Shown one piece after another: positions 36,761 through 48,036 of a stretch of DNA of 64,000 bases; positions within the stretch are counted from its first letter, which is position 1, and every line of letters begins with the position of its first letter. The translations under genes were made by a program, and so were the position numbers. Location: assembly GCA_954871525.1 (NCBI GenBank), contig OX940870.1, forward strand, positions 8,959,501-9,023,500, in the 5' to 3' direction. Below the pieces are notes generated by a model, which saw nothing but the letters and a program-made list of their open reading frames with translations, did not search any database and had not been told where the DNA came from. This DNA is from Parietaria judaica (lineage: Eukaryota; Streptophyta; Magnoliopsida; Rosales; Urticaceae).

Positions 36761-37261
36761 GCCTTATATATATATTTTTTAAATCAATCATACAATTAAC
36801 AACATTCAATAATAACATTGTAACCTCTATATATATAAAGAAAAATATATAACGACTTACCCTAGTAAAATAAGACGCTGCGTTTTCATTTTCGAAAGTA
36901 TTGCATTATAAATTTATCTATATTTTTATGTATAAAATTTTTAATGATATAATAGGCGAGTATAAAAATATATCTATATATTTTAATAACTGAAAAGTAA
37001 ACAAAAAAAAAACTTATAAAAAAACAAAAATATGACTAGCCTAAGACTCGAATTCATATCCTCTCTCTTAAAAAGAGAGACTTGGGAATAACACTTTGCT
37101 AGTTGGGTTGAATGCTCCTTGACTCCTTAATATGGGCTCATGAAATATTATAATGATATATATATATTTTGCTTAAACACTATTATTTTAATATTTTTCA
37201 CGTTTTTAGGTGATGCCCGGACGTACACTTCGCCCTACATAGCTACGCCACTGTTTATTAC

Positions 37262-38214
37262 TAAACAGAATTGGGAAAACAACTTTTTACACTTTTAGAA
37301 CTTTCACTGCAACTAGTAAGTTATGGAAATCAGGAAATATAACGCTGAGTTTAAAAGACCTGTTAGGTACTTGTGCCTTAAATATTTCTTATCGTATATT
37401 ATAATTTTATAGATGTAGGCATGTCTTTTAGATAAAAGTTTTTATTAACGTAGAGGTAAATATATTTGTTTTTAGCATAAATAACAAGATGACCGACCTA
37501 ATGATATGTAATATGTATATTATTTTTATGGCATTAGCAACATATATTGATCATAGTCAATAATAAATGCATGCTCATACAAACAAGTAAGGTCTCTTTC
37601 GCGATTACATGAGAATTGAATATATTAATCATATGAGAATTTAATCGAACCATTGCAAACGTTTGGATTTCTTGAGAGTGTGGACATATACAAATTTCAA
37701 CCAATTTTTCAAACTCTACCTGATTAATCAATTGGTCAAATAATTAACCAAAAAGGTGGATTTTCCCTTTTATCGCAACTCGCAAGCTCTAAGAATGAAC
37801 ATAAACCATATAAATTCAATAAGGGCAATCATTCATATTAAAAAAAGCCTATATTTTTTGTTTCAACAACCAATTCTTTTCAATTTCTTACTCTTGACTT
37901 GATCCACATGTATCACACACATTAATAATTTAGAATGATTGTTTCAAATGGAATTTACTTCCATTCACATTATCATTTCTTTTCACAATAAATTTTAATT
38001 TGAAATAATTGGAGATATAACGAGCTTATAGGACTCGGTCTAAGATTGTGATTGGGATTTAATTTCTGTTTTCCTCTGATATTCAAATAGTATTTCAGTA
38101 ACTGCTCTAAATGTTTTAATACTTATAGAGCCTATTTAATATACATTGTATTTTTCACTTTACAATATTTTATCTTTGGTGTCGTCGAAATGGCATTTTT
38201 TTCAAATCTTTATT
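37262..38214. other. AT-rich intergenic DNA, no gene seen
   Basis: No supported coding or RNA feature. Short minus-strand frames are compositional. Confidence 0.5.
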
Positions 38215-38222
38215 GTTGGAAC

Positions 38223-38718
38223 CAAGGCTCGACTTTTTCACGATTATCTTCGATAATCCTCGATTATTCGTCTTACTGGTAGCTACCGGTAAGAAGGCCA
38301 TGCCAGAACTTTTCCATGATTTTTGTCAAAAATCGGCAAACATCTTGAAAAATAACAAAAATATGATACTTTTAAATAAATTTTGTATTTTTCGAGGATT
38401 TTCTTTTGAGTATATACATATGTGAGAGTGAGATTATATTTTATTTATCTGTGTTTGAGTATGAAATTATTTTATTTTTGGCATTTTAATGTTTATCAAT
38501 ATTACAAACTTAGTAAATATAAGCTAAAAATATATTTTATAAGTTTTCCATCGAAAAGTATCGAAAAGTGTCGATAATCCGTCGATAATCATCGAAAAAA
38601 TATCGGTAATCGGCAAGCTACATTATTATTAGTTTTCCGTCGGTTAATCGGCAAGCTATCAAAAAATCCATCGAAAACGGCAAGCGATTTATCGGCAAAT
38701 TCGGTAAGTTGAACCTTG
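38223..38718. mobile_element. hAT-like non-autonomous element, TSD GTTGGAAC
   Basis: The left end CAAGGCTCGACTT and right end AAGTTGAACCTTG are inverted repeats. The perfect 8-mer GTTGGAAC lies on both sides (38215-38222 and 38719-38726). Sub-terminal motifs TCGATAAT and CGGCAAGC are repeated. The end CAAGG and general style match the element at 60531-61514. No transposase. Confidence 0.85.
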
Positions 38719-38789
38719 GTTGGAACACTGCGTTTTTATCATTTACGATGTGTATTTATGTTGACTTCTTTGTGTTTGATCTATTGTCG

Positions 38790-39440
38790 TATCTAGTGTT
38801 ATTACAGATAATTCACCTGCAAGTATTTAGTTCTGAATATTAGGCAATTATTACAAGGATATTTGTATCCTCAATCAATGGAACGATTGAAATGACGCAT
38901 TCTCCAGGATTGCTTACCGGAATCACAAGCCCAAAATCAAGGAATAATTACTTGTGATTGATATCGTATTAGAGAAGAATGGATCTAAGGTTATATGAAA
39001 GTCTAAAAATACGAGAATAATGGTCCTTGCCTCCTCATAATCCTGTAATTTAGGTTCAATTCGACCACTCCCTGTATTATACAATAAAAACCTTCAAATG
39101 AAAATAACTGGTGATTTATATGGCGATGTGAAGAAGAGTGCACATTCGCTGCTAGTTGGTGGTCCAAGGTGATCTTGCGATCACCAGAAGTTAAAGTGCT
39201 GAAATCGAAGCTGATGGTGTTTACGCTTTGGGTTCATATGTATGTATTATTGTTTGTAATCATCTCTTGTAATCTCTTGGTTGATCAATCTGGGTGAGTG
39301 TCTCGGAGAAATAAGTTATTCACAAGGGATAGTCCGAACTGCATGCATTAACAAAAAGTATCGGTATCCTTAATTTTTTCACATGACTTGCTTTACTTTT
39401 CTAACGTTTTACGCACATATATCTTGTTAAAATGCACAAA
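38790..39440 (+). repeat. Copia-like LTR fragment, one of an inverted pair
   Basis: The text around 39120-39420 is shared, in opposite orientation, with 41350-41890. It includes GATCTTGCGATCACCA, TTGATGGTGT-type, GGGTTCATATGTATGTATTA, TTGTAATCATCTCTTGTAAT and CTTTACTTTTC. The arrangement resembles the 3' part of plant copia LTRs. No ends, primer site or coding domains were located, so this is a fragment. Confidence 0.4.
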
Positions 39441-41349
39441 TATGAATTAGCATATATATATATATATTTCCAATATGTATCATCCTGTTATGTATTTCCA
39501 TTATTAACCCACGACATCTCCACGAAAAATTCTATTTACGATATACTAACAAGTATATCGGCTCATTCTTATTTTCTGCAAGAAAGAAAAAGAAGATAAA
39601 ATTCCGATGATAGAGGAAGAGAGAGGAATTCGACCGCTATAAGCCAAGTAACATAAAATAATGCATCCGCCTAGTCTCCTTGATTGATGAATATATAAAT
39701 GTAACTTTTTAGACATATATGTAAATTGTATTTTTAATAATAATTTCTTCAAATATCCTGCAGTTTATCAACCAATAATTTTCATATTAGTAAAACCTAA
39801 TTGATTAAATAATATTAGAATCTAAATATTTATAATATATTCATTAATACAATACCCGATATGGCGATATACTAATAATATAATCAGAAATATATATATG
39901 TATATATATATCAATATACGTTTTTCATACTCTCGTAAAAGAAATTATAGAGATCTATAACAATAACAATAAGAGAAAACATGAAATCCGTTGATATTTT
40001 CAAAAAAATCATTAAGTTAGTATCAAGCATATATTTCCACAGTAAAATGGAAAAGGAAAAAAAAAAAAGTCTATGAATTGATAAGCAATAAAAATGAAAT
40101 TGATTGGTTAATTGTTAGTCCAAAATATCAGCGTCAAGCGTGTATACACCATTTCTTGGAAACTCACCACACTAAACTAGAATTAGAAACACACTGTAGT
40201 GTACTACGGAGAAAGAGCAATATTTCAAACGCAAAAGAAGACAAGCACACACGTGTCCACCTTCTATTGGGTGGGGTCACTCTTGGGGCGGTCTTGGTCG
40301 CAACTCAAGTCAAGAGCGACCCAAGATCGTGACGTGGCCTCGGTTTGTGACATCTTCTAGATAATTAATAGCAGAAAATAATAATGTTACTTGAGGTAGT
40401 TAATCCGAGTTATTGAAGTTTATTCAGGCTGGATAAAAACTACCCTTACGTGATAATATATATTTTCTTCTTTGGCATTATTTGTTAAATATAATTAGCT
40501 CCAATTTCAAATAAAAATATATCAGAACGAAAAATAGTGGCACGGAGAATGAGTATTTTGGCATAGCTTATTTAGGCCTATTCTTGCTTTTATAATAATC
40601 TAAATTACTTTCTATTTGTTTGCCAAAACTGTTTTTCAACAAAAATACAAAAATGATTTTATTTTTTGTATATGAGTCTAAAAAATTAGGATCGTAATTT
40701 TTGATTTTTTCTAAAAACAAAAACATTTTTCTAGTCTATTTTGATTTTTTACCCTAAATATATTTATTCACTTGTCAGTCAATTTTTTTAAATTTTTTTT
40801 TTTCAAAAATTAATTCTAAAAGCAATTTATTAAAAAAAATTATATCAATATAGTACTGGTTTGCTAGAGTGTGATAGATACATCAATTTGCTGTTTACAA
40901 ATCGTGTTTACAAGTGAGGAGTGGTAGAACCAAGAACCACAAATTTTGTATTTTAATAAAAAAAAATAAAGAAATTGTATTAAAATTTTAAACAAATTTA
41001 CACTAAAAAAATAAAGATCTCTCATGCTTTCATTTGCTCTTCATTGTACTTGATCAGAGTTGTGTTGTTACAATCAACTTTCTTTCTCACGTTATCCTTT
41101 TGTGGTACAAGCACTACAACCGTCGACCAAATTAGGTAGCACAGCAAATGCCGGCCACATTAGGTCGATTTTGATTCAAGTCGATCAACTTGATATTTGT
41201 TTTGGTGAATTAAGCTTTACAATTATTATAATTACTCACAATTTTATTTTTAATATATTTCTATAAAATACTCTTTTAATCATTTAGATTTTAGTGCATC
41301 ATTCATAATTATATTGTTAAGACATTTTTTTCTCCTTTCAGCAAGATTA
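39441..41349. other. AT-rich intergenic DNA, no gene seen
   Basis: Only low-complexity AT-rich text and a short (AT)n tract near 39890-39912. The 84-codon frame at 40078-40332 ends in a GGGGCGGTCTTGGTCGC-rich stretch but matches nothing I recognise. Confidence 0.45.
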
Positions 41350-41890
41350 TTATGTGTTGTACGCAAAATGTAAGGAAAGTAAAGCGTACGGAAAAGTAAA
41401 GAACACTGATACTAAACCAATAAATTACACGAGATGATTACAAATAATAATACATATGGACTCAAAGCTTAAAAGAAACTCCCTCTTGATGTTACACCAT
41501 CAATTTTGACATACAACACTCAAACATTTGATGATCACAAGATCCCTTTACACCAATCAGTTGCGAACGTCCTGTTCTTCTTCACTACATTGTGAATCCC
41601 GATTGCCTTCTCCCGAAGGTTTTTCTCAGAATATATCTGTAAGAGCTATAAATTTAGATTAATCTCAATAGTAGGGACATATATATAGGAGTTGCACAAG
41701 TCAAATCTTCATGTCTTGATGACAAGATTCAGATCCTTAATTCTCTCCAATGATATACAATCACGAGCAATATCTTTCTTTAGATTCTGCTCACCATTTC
41801 TCTTAGCAAAGCATGGATATAGGTCGACTCAATCATGCCTTGATTGAAGATGTGCCCTAGCACATGTGCGAAAAGTCTTGCCTGAAATAC
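41350..41890 (-). repeat. Copia-like LTR fragment, inverted partner of 38790-39440
   Basis: Read on the minus strand, it shares ordered blocks with 38790-39440: a GATCTTGTGATCATCA word, TTGATGGTGTAACATC, CTTTGAGTCCATATGTATTA, TTGTAATCATCTCGTGTAAT and CTTTACTTTTCCGTACG. A TATATATA TATA-like word lies upstream in that orientation near 41690. No coding domain accompanies it. Confidence 0.4.
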
Positions 41891-42073
41891 CTAGAGTTGT
41901 TATAACATCATATATGACAATACTTTTTCATAAAGACCAAGACAAAATTATGGAATAATATATAACGCAATCGTAAAAAAACCATGATACACCATATATT
42001 ATGCTATATTCTAACCATTTTATACTTAAATGACGAGTTAGCCGCGGATAACCAAAATACCATATAATAATTA

Positions 42074-42603
42074 AGGTTAATGACGGTAAAAATATCCAAA
42101 GCTAAGTAAAAAAAAGCCCTCGTGTACCTAAAGCTTAAAAATGGTGGCAAAAATACCCAAATTTAGTAAAAAAAAAGCCCTCGTGTACCCAAAGTTTAAA
42201 AGTGGTGGCAAAAATACCCAAAGTCACATTTGAGGAGTTGACCACTTCATTCTCGTAACGCTGTTAACTTACCCGTTAACTCTAGCCACGTGGACAAATG
42301 TTATATGCTGACATACCAATTTTTGCCACGTGGACGAGCCCACATCCGCCTTGTTTACAACAAAATAATGAATTAAACTCCTAATTAATACTACTTAATA
42401 CAACTAATTGAACCCCTAATGATTACACTTACAAAATAGATTTTTTCACATGGTCAGAGTTAACGGATAAGTTAACGGCGTTACGTGAATGGAGTGTTCA
42501 ACTCCCCAAATGCAACTTTGGGTATTTTTACAACCACTTTTAAACTTTGTGTACACGAGGGGTTCTTTGACCAAACTATAGGTATTTTCGCCGTCACTAA
42601 CCC
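42074..42603. mobile_element. Mutator-like non-autonomous element, near-perfect 9-bp TSD
   Basis: The left end is (A)GGTTAATGACGGTAAAAA and the right end TTTTCGCCGTCACTAACCC. Flanking 9-mers are taataatta (42065-42073) and taataatga (42604-42612), 8/9. Interior words CGTAACG, CCACGTGG, GTACACGAGG and GTTTACAACAAAATAA match the element at 21865-23151, so this is the same family without the Harbinger insertion. The left arm holds a tandem duplication of about 70 bp (GCCCTCGTGTACC repeated). Confidence 0.82.
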
Positions 42604-42639
42604 TAATAATGAAGCCAGCAATATCGGTAGAAAATTCTT

Positions 42640-43285
42640 AAGGTCGGATCCGGTTGGACCCATCTAATGAAGAAAGAGGCGACGCCTGTTATCCATCAGT
42701 GAAGCGACTGCACGCGAGGAAACAGGGAAGGGGAATGTCCAGGCCTCGCAATGTACAAATACCAAAAGTCGACAAGAGGCGTCGAGGGCGACAGTACGTG
42801 AAGGACTAGATGAGGGGAAAGTTCAGGCCTCGCGGAGCATAAGTATCGAGAGTCAGCAAGAGGCGTCGGAATCCGGTCGACGACGCAAGCTGATAACCGA
42901 TGTGATGAGCATTTGTGAGGCCCAGACCTATCCCACATACCCAGCACGACGGGTAACCCATGCTGGCACGAATCACGAGACTCGCCATGCCGGTGCCAAC
43001 CACCTTTAAGGAAGAGAGTGGTGGGATGTGAAGGAAGGCGGGAAAAGGGGCCAAAAGGAGGGAACGAGGGCTATAAATATAATAGGAAGAACACTCATCA
43101 AAGGGAGCACACTCATTAGAGAGAGAAAACATGTATTCACGAAAAAGCAAGAAAAGAAATACACACATTTTTACACCATCATTCTTCGAGTCTCTCCTAG
43201 CTAATAAACGGAAGAACCCGCTCTTTCTTTAAGAACAAAGATAAGACCTTGTGATTGACTAGGGCCAAAACGCCCTCAACGAAAA
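42640..43285. repeat. Unbounded LTR-like repeat
   Basis: This G+C-richer block has CGAGGCGTCG / AAGAGGCGTCG and CAGGCCTCGC words used twice. A CTATAAATATAAT TATA-like motif lies near 43070. A purine- then pyrimidine-rich leader ends at AACGCCCTCAACG. The layout (upstream GC-rich region, TATA, short 3' part) suggests a solo LTR. Terminal TG/CA and a TSD were not identified. The 83- and 120-codon minus-strand frames are unassigned. Confidence 0.35.
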
Positions 43286-43535
43286 TTATCGTGTATATAT
43301 ATATATATATATATGTTTATTTTTTAGTACAGTCCTTGTACGGGTGAATAAAATTTATATTACATAAACATGTCGACAGATTTGATGTCAACAAATCAAT
43401 TTGTGGAAAAAAAAAAAGAAAAAAAAAGTAGAAAAACTTTAAAGAAAAATAAATAAAGAAACTTAGGTCTAAACAGAAAGATTCCAACTCCTAGTCAACG
43501 AGAATGGATAATCATGCTCACACTGGTTTGCAATA

Positions 43536-43989
43536 GGAAAACTTGAGAAAATGGCTTAAAAAAACACTATAATTGAACTTTTGAACACATTTAAAAAAAA
43601 TCAATGTTTCTAAACTTTGCCCAATTTCAGACGATTTTACCCCTGATTAACATTGGGGAGGTTGTACAATTAACATTCTTGGGACAATTTCTTATGATCC
43701 TTTGGGACAGTAATTTAAATTTAGGGACAATTTTTGGTAAATTTAGGGGACAATTTTTGATAATTTAGGGACATTTTTGAAATTGTTCCATATTGGGACA
43801 ATTTCTTCATAATTTGGGGACAATAATTTAGATTTGGGGGACAGTTTTTGATAATTAGGGACAGTTTAGGAGTTAATTAATCAGGGGTAAAATCGTCTGA
43901 AATTGGACAAAGTTTAGAAACATTGATTTTTTAAATGTGTTCAAAAATTCAATTATAGTGTTTTTTTTAGCCATTTTCTCAAGTTTCCC
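43536..43989. mobile_element. Foldback element with about 110-bp TIRs, TSD TTGCAATA
   Basis: The left arm starts GGAAAACTTGAGAAAATGGC and the right arm, inverted, GGGAAACTTGAGAAAATGGC. Near-perfect pairing continues through CACTATAATTGAA, GAACACATTTAAAAA, TCAATGTTTCTAAACTTTG and CAGACGATTTTACCCCTGATTAA. The 8-mer TTGCAATA flanks both sides (43528-43535, 43990-43997). The spacer repeats GGGACAATTT. An 8-bp TSD suggests hAT, and a 9-bp reading with one mismatch would suggest Mutator, so the superfamily is open. Confidence 0.82.
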
Positions 43990-43997
43990 TTGCAATA

Positions 43998-44953
43998 TTT
44001 ACTATCTATAGTATATATACTTATTTAGTCTTGTACATACATATATATATATACACACACTTTTTAGTTAGTTGGATATGATTGCATGTAAATTCAAAGA
44101 ATTAATCGCGATGTTTCAGCTCATAAGCTAAGGATATTCTTAAACGACTTGTGGAATTTACTCGAAAGAAATATCAAGTTGGAAAAATTAATAAGTGATT
44201 ATTTAAACTCAATAAAATTGTTTTAACAGTCTTGATTTATATGCGTTCAATCTGATTCAATTTATTTGTACATTTAATCTATGGAAGTAATCCGAAAAAA
44301 AATATTATAAATATCTTATTCTGTGTATTCAAATTCGATATTTAGACTAGATAATTAGGTTATAATTCTTAGAGTTAAGGGTAAATATTATTAAATATTT
44401 TGATTTAAAAAAATACACATTCCCAAGAATATCCAGAAAGAAAATAAGAAATAGAAATAGAAAAAGTATATTTACAATTACAAGGTACAAGCTTTTCAAA
44501 AACGTGTCGGACCACTATATTTTTTTGAGTCCATAGAAATCCATAGGAAGCTTTGCTTGCTGACTTACTAGAATTGATTTGAAGATGCATGGAAGTCTCT
44601 ACTGAATATAAATATAAATACAAATATATATATATATTATATGAGTATATATATATATATATATATTATATGAGTCTAAAGTACAAAATCAACCTTATCG
44701 GCTTCGAAAAGATCATACCTTAGAAGCCAAGTATCATCGAATATTTATATATTTTTTTGGCATGCGTATGACGTATTTTTTTCTTGTTCTTTTCTAAATT
44801 GTGTCCATAGGTTTGATAGATAATAAAATCATATAACAATAACCAGTAATAATATAAATTAAAGTAAAGCATGTTGCATGATGAAAATCAGTCATGAAAG
44901 TAAAGAAGTAAAAAATAAGGTTAATTAAATAAACAATATTCAATTACTTAACA

Positions 44954-44993
<40 letters not shown>

Positions 44994-45460
44994 ACTTTCA
45001 AAGTTTATACCCTTATCATAATTTGCATCGCAAAGACGTCGACAACTACGTATACCTTCGGTTATTATAAGGTATTAAATCAAGTTGATACAAAATGTGA
45101 TTATATATAATTATATGAGGATATCTGCGGCAAATGTATCAACAAGTTACTCAAAATTTGATTTTTTTTTATCACGCGGCACAATTACAATATTGTACAA
45201 AAGTGTATTTTCTAGCTACTCAATGTCATTACGTTAACTTTTGTCACAAAAAAAGAAGAAGGAACGCAACTCAAATTAGGAGTAACTTACGGGTACTATC
45301 ACCGCAAATAATCTTTATATATGTGAGAAAGGCAAAAAATAAATTCAAGAGAGCGAGGAATTCTAGATGACTAGTTGAACGACTTTTCCACCTCAATTTC
45401 CTCTGACTTTCCTTCTTTCCAAACACTTCCCTTCCATGGCTTTTTCTTTCTCTCTTTCTT
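43998..45460. other. AT-rich spacer upstream of the WRKY gene, simple repeats
   Basis: (AT)n tracts lie at about 44042-44053, 44622-44669 and 44959-44991. The remainder is AT-rich. No gene was found. The distal promoter of the WRKY gene lies in this stretch. Confidence 0.5.
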
Positions 45461-45571
45461 TCCTCTATAAATATCTCTCAACCCTTCGAGCTCCTTTCAG
45501 TGTAAGAGAGAAGATAAATATTACTGTAATATTAATAAACGTAAATAATTACATATCATTTGATCAGCACT
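45461..45571 (+). promoter_or_regulatory. Core promoter and leader of the WRKY gene
   Basis: A strong TATAAATA (45466-45473) is preceded by a CT-rich tract and followed by a leader of about 70-75 nt to the ATG at 45572. A short upstream ATG frame opening at 45436 reads through this region out of frame and is not considered coding. Confidence 0.6.
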
Positions 45572-48036
45572 ATGGAGTCGGAAAAATGGTCGAACACTTG
45601 TCTGGATCTCAATCTCAACCCGTTTCACCATGTGATCATGACCGATATTCCGGTGAGTTTATAATTTAAAGTATTTCTACTTTCATAATCCTTGTGAGTT
45701 TATACTTATCAATTTGAATCATATATATAATGATCATCAGAAGAGAGAATTTGAAGGTGATGATCATGAAGCCAAAGGAAAATTATGTGCCAGTCGAGAA
45801 GAAGTCAGATATACAAGAGTACGTAACATATATATATATATATATATAATACACAGATATGCGTTGACTTTTTACCTTTTCAATTACAAAGGCTTGTCCA
45901 TTCTTTCATTGATAATTTAGTTCTTTAATTTTTGTATTATTCAATCAGTTTGAATTAAGACTTATGAAATTTTCTTTAGATTCAATGTATACGAATAATC
46001 CACAAAAAAACAAGTATTTACTCTCTTGAATAAGCTATATATATAGTTTGAGAATTAATCGTTGCTCGTTCTTGGACTTGACCTAATAAATAACTGCAAA
46101 CCATGTTAATTTGTCTTGTCCTGTTTTCCAAATACTGTTCAATAGATTATGATTTAATTTGAGGATTATTCAAAACCAGTTTCAATTATACTTTGATCAT
46201 TTGAAGTTAATTAGGTTTGCATTTACGATTACTGAGGTTCTTAGTAGGAAAATCGTTATTATAGGCTATCCGGCTATATATTAAGTAAAATCGTGTTTGC
46301 CGGTAAAGTTTGTTACTTATATCCTTTTTTCTTGGTTCGGCCCGATACAATATAAAATTATTGGATACTTAAAGGGACGTGTGTGTTTGAAGCTCGGGAA
46401 TTGGACCATAGCCCGTTTCGATGCTTATAATAATTTTATTCTTAAAATAGGTTTTCACGTAAAAAAAAGCTTATGTGTAATCTCTTTAATTTTGGTGAGT
46501 TTATAATTTTTCATTAAATACAATTCTTTTGTCCTCTTTTCTAATTTTATATCCTCAATATTATGATTGCCATTATATCAGGATTCTGAAACGCAATTTG
46601 AGGAAGAGCTTGAGAGGTTGAGCTCGGAGAATAAGAAGCTGGCTGAAACGCTGAGCGTGGTGTGCAAGAACTACGACGCTCTGAAAAGCCAATACTGGGA
46701 TATGATTAGTAAGAACTCCGATCATGAAATGGTGTCGTCGCGCAAGAGAAAGGTCACACGCAACGAAGACGATACAAACGGACTGGCCAACGCATCGAGC
46801 GCCGTCGAGTCAACCTCCAGCGATGATTACTCTTGCAAAGTTCCCGAGCAAATCAAGTCCAAGATTTCAACCATTTATGTTCGTGCTGATTCTTCAGATA
46901 AGAACCTTGTAAGCATCTGCCTGCCATGCTTGCTATGTCGGTTTTCTTCTGCCATAATAAGTATATGTATATATATATATATAGATATATAAACATGCAT
47001 TATTAGCTAAGATAACTAATATTTTGTTTGTTTTATTTTGATTTTTGTATTGCAGATTGTGAAGGATGGGTATCAATGGAGAAAATATGGACAGAAGGTG
47101 ACAAGAGATAACCCATCTCCTAGAGCTTATTTCAAGTGTTCTTTTGCACCAAGCTGCCCCGTTAAGAAGAAGGTAAATATATAACCTACTTAACTATATA
47201 TATATATGTGTGTTTGTGTGATGATGATGAGATGAATTGTTGTTTAAATATTGCAAGTTATTTTCAGTTATCATTGTAAAAGATTTTGAAACAATATTAG
47301 TTCAAGAATCTCACCATCTTCATCATCTCATAATAAATGTGCAAGTCAGTCAATGTATTTTTAAATTTTTTTTAGCGCATAGTATTTAAAGGCCACACAA
47401 AACAATGTCAAGGTCCATTCCATCAATGATAAGTTAAAGTTTGTTAAGCTAGAGACGCGTGTATGTCTGTAGATAGACAAAACAGTTTAGTAACATGTTT
47501 AGAATTTAATTATCAACGAGGGAGAAATTCCCTCCATATGCCTCAACATGACTCATGTCGAAATTGACATACACACTATACGGCAAAAATATCTATTTTT
47601 GTATTAGTATTTTAACATGAATATCCATTTTTTTTATTTTTTATTTTAATATTAATAAATCGTTCAGGTACAAAGAAGTGCCGAGGACCCTTCTCTCTTG
47701 GTTGTGACATACGATGGTAAGCACAACCACATGAAGCCATCCCAACCGCACTTATCAATCGGTCCGATCAAAGTGTCCGGTTCAGCAGCATCTACAATCA
47801 AATCTCCCGGCTCGACTATAACGCTAGACATGGTTCACTCAGCCGGTGTGGGCGACCCTACCAAAGTGCTAGCCCAGGAATTTCTAATCGATCGGACTCC
47901 GGCGTTACAACAGATTTTGGTCCAACAAATGGCCTCTTCCTTGACTAGAGATCCCAATTTCACAGCTACGTTAGCCGCGGTTATCTCTGGAAGAATATTT
48001 GACCGATCCGGTCACATAGAAAATAGTAGAAAATAG
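45572..48036 (+). CDS. WRKY (group IIa): WRKY transcription factor, group IIa (WRKY40/60-like), 5 exons
   Basis: This is a nuclear DNA-binding factor recognising W-boxes (TTGAC); group IIa members regulate defence and ABA responses. Exons are 45572-45652, 45741-45818, 46582-46908, 47056-47172 and 47668-48036, giving 323 aa with all junctions in phase 0. Residues 1-27 contain LDLNLNP. Exon 3 carries a heptad-like Leu-rich segment ([19 protein letters not shown]), the IIa dimerisation zipper, and a basic KRK stretch. The WRKY domain has WRKYGQK at residues 170-176 and zinc ligands C190-X5-C196-X23-H220-X1-H222. The intron falls between KKK and VQR, the position known for groups IIa/IIb. The C-terminus ([25 protein letters not shown]) is a IIa signature. 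Exon 2 is the least certain. A W-box TTGACT lies in intron 2 (45864-45869), allowing self- or cross-regulation by WRKYs. I cannot separate WRKY40 from WRKY60 orthology. Confidence 0.93.

Larger units (their letters stand above)
32420..37253. mobile_element. hAT-like non-autonomous element (about 526 bp without its insert), TSD TTTATTAC
   Basis: The left end is CAATGGCGGAGCCAGG and the right end reads, inverted, CAGTGGCGTAGCTATG. The exact 8-mer TTTATTAC flanks both sides (32412-32419 and 37254-37261), the hAT hallmark. The sequence is split 38 bp from its left end by the copia element at 32458-36760. The AT-rich interior (36766-37253) has no transposase. The order of events is clear: hAT first, retrotransposon second. 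Confidence 0.88.

Noticed and set aside
45436..45669. 77-codon frame starting before the WRKY ATG
   Set aside because: It crosses the TATA box and leader and reads exon 1 in the wrong frame. The frame from 45572 matches the group IIa N-terminus.
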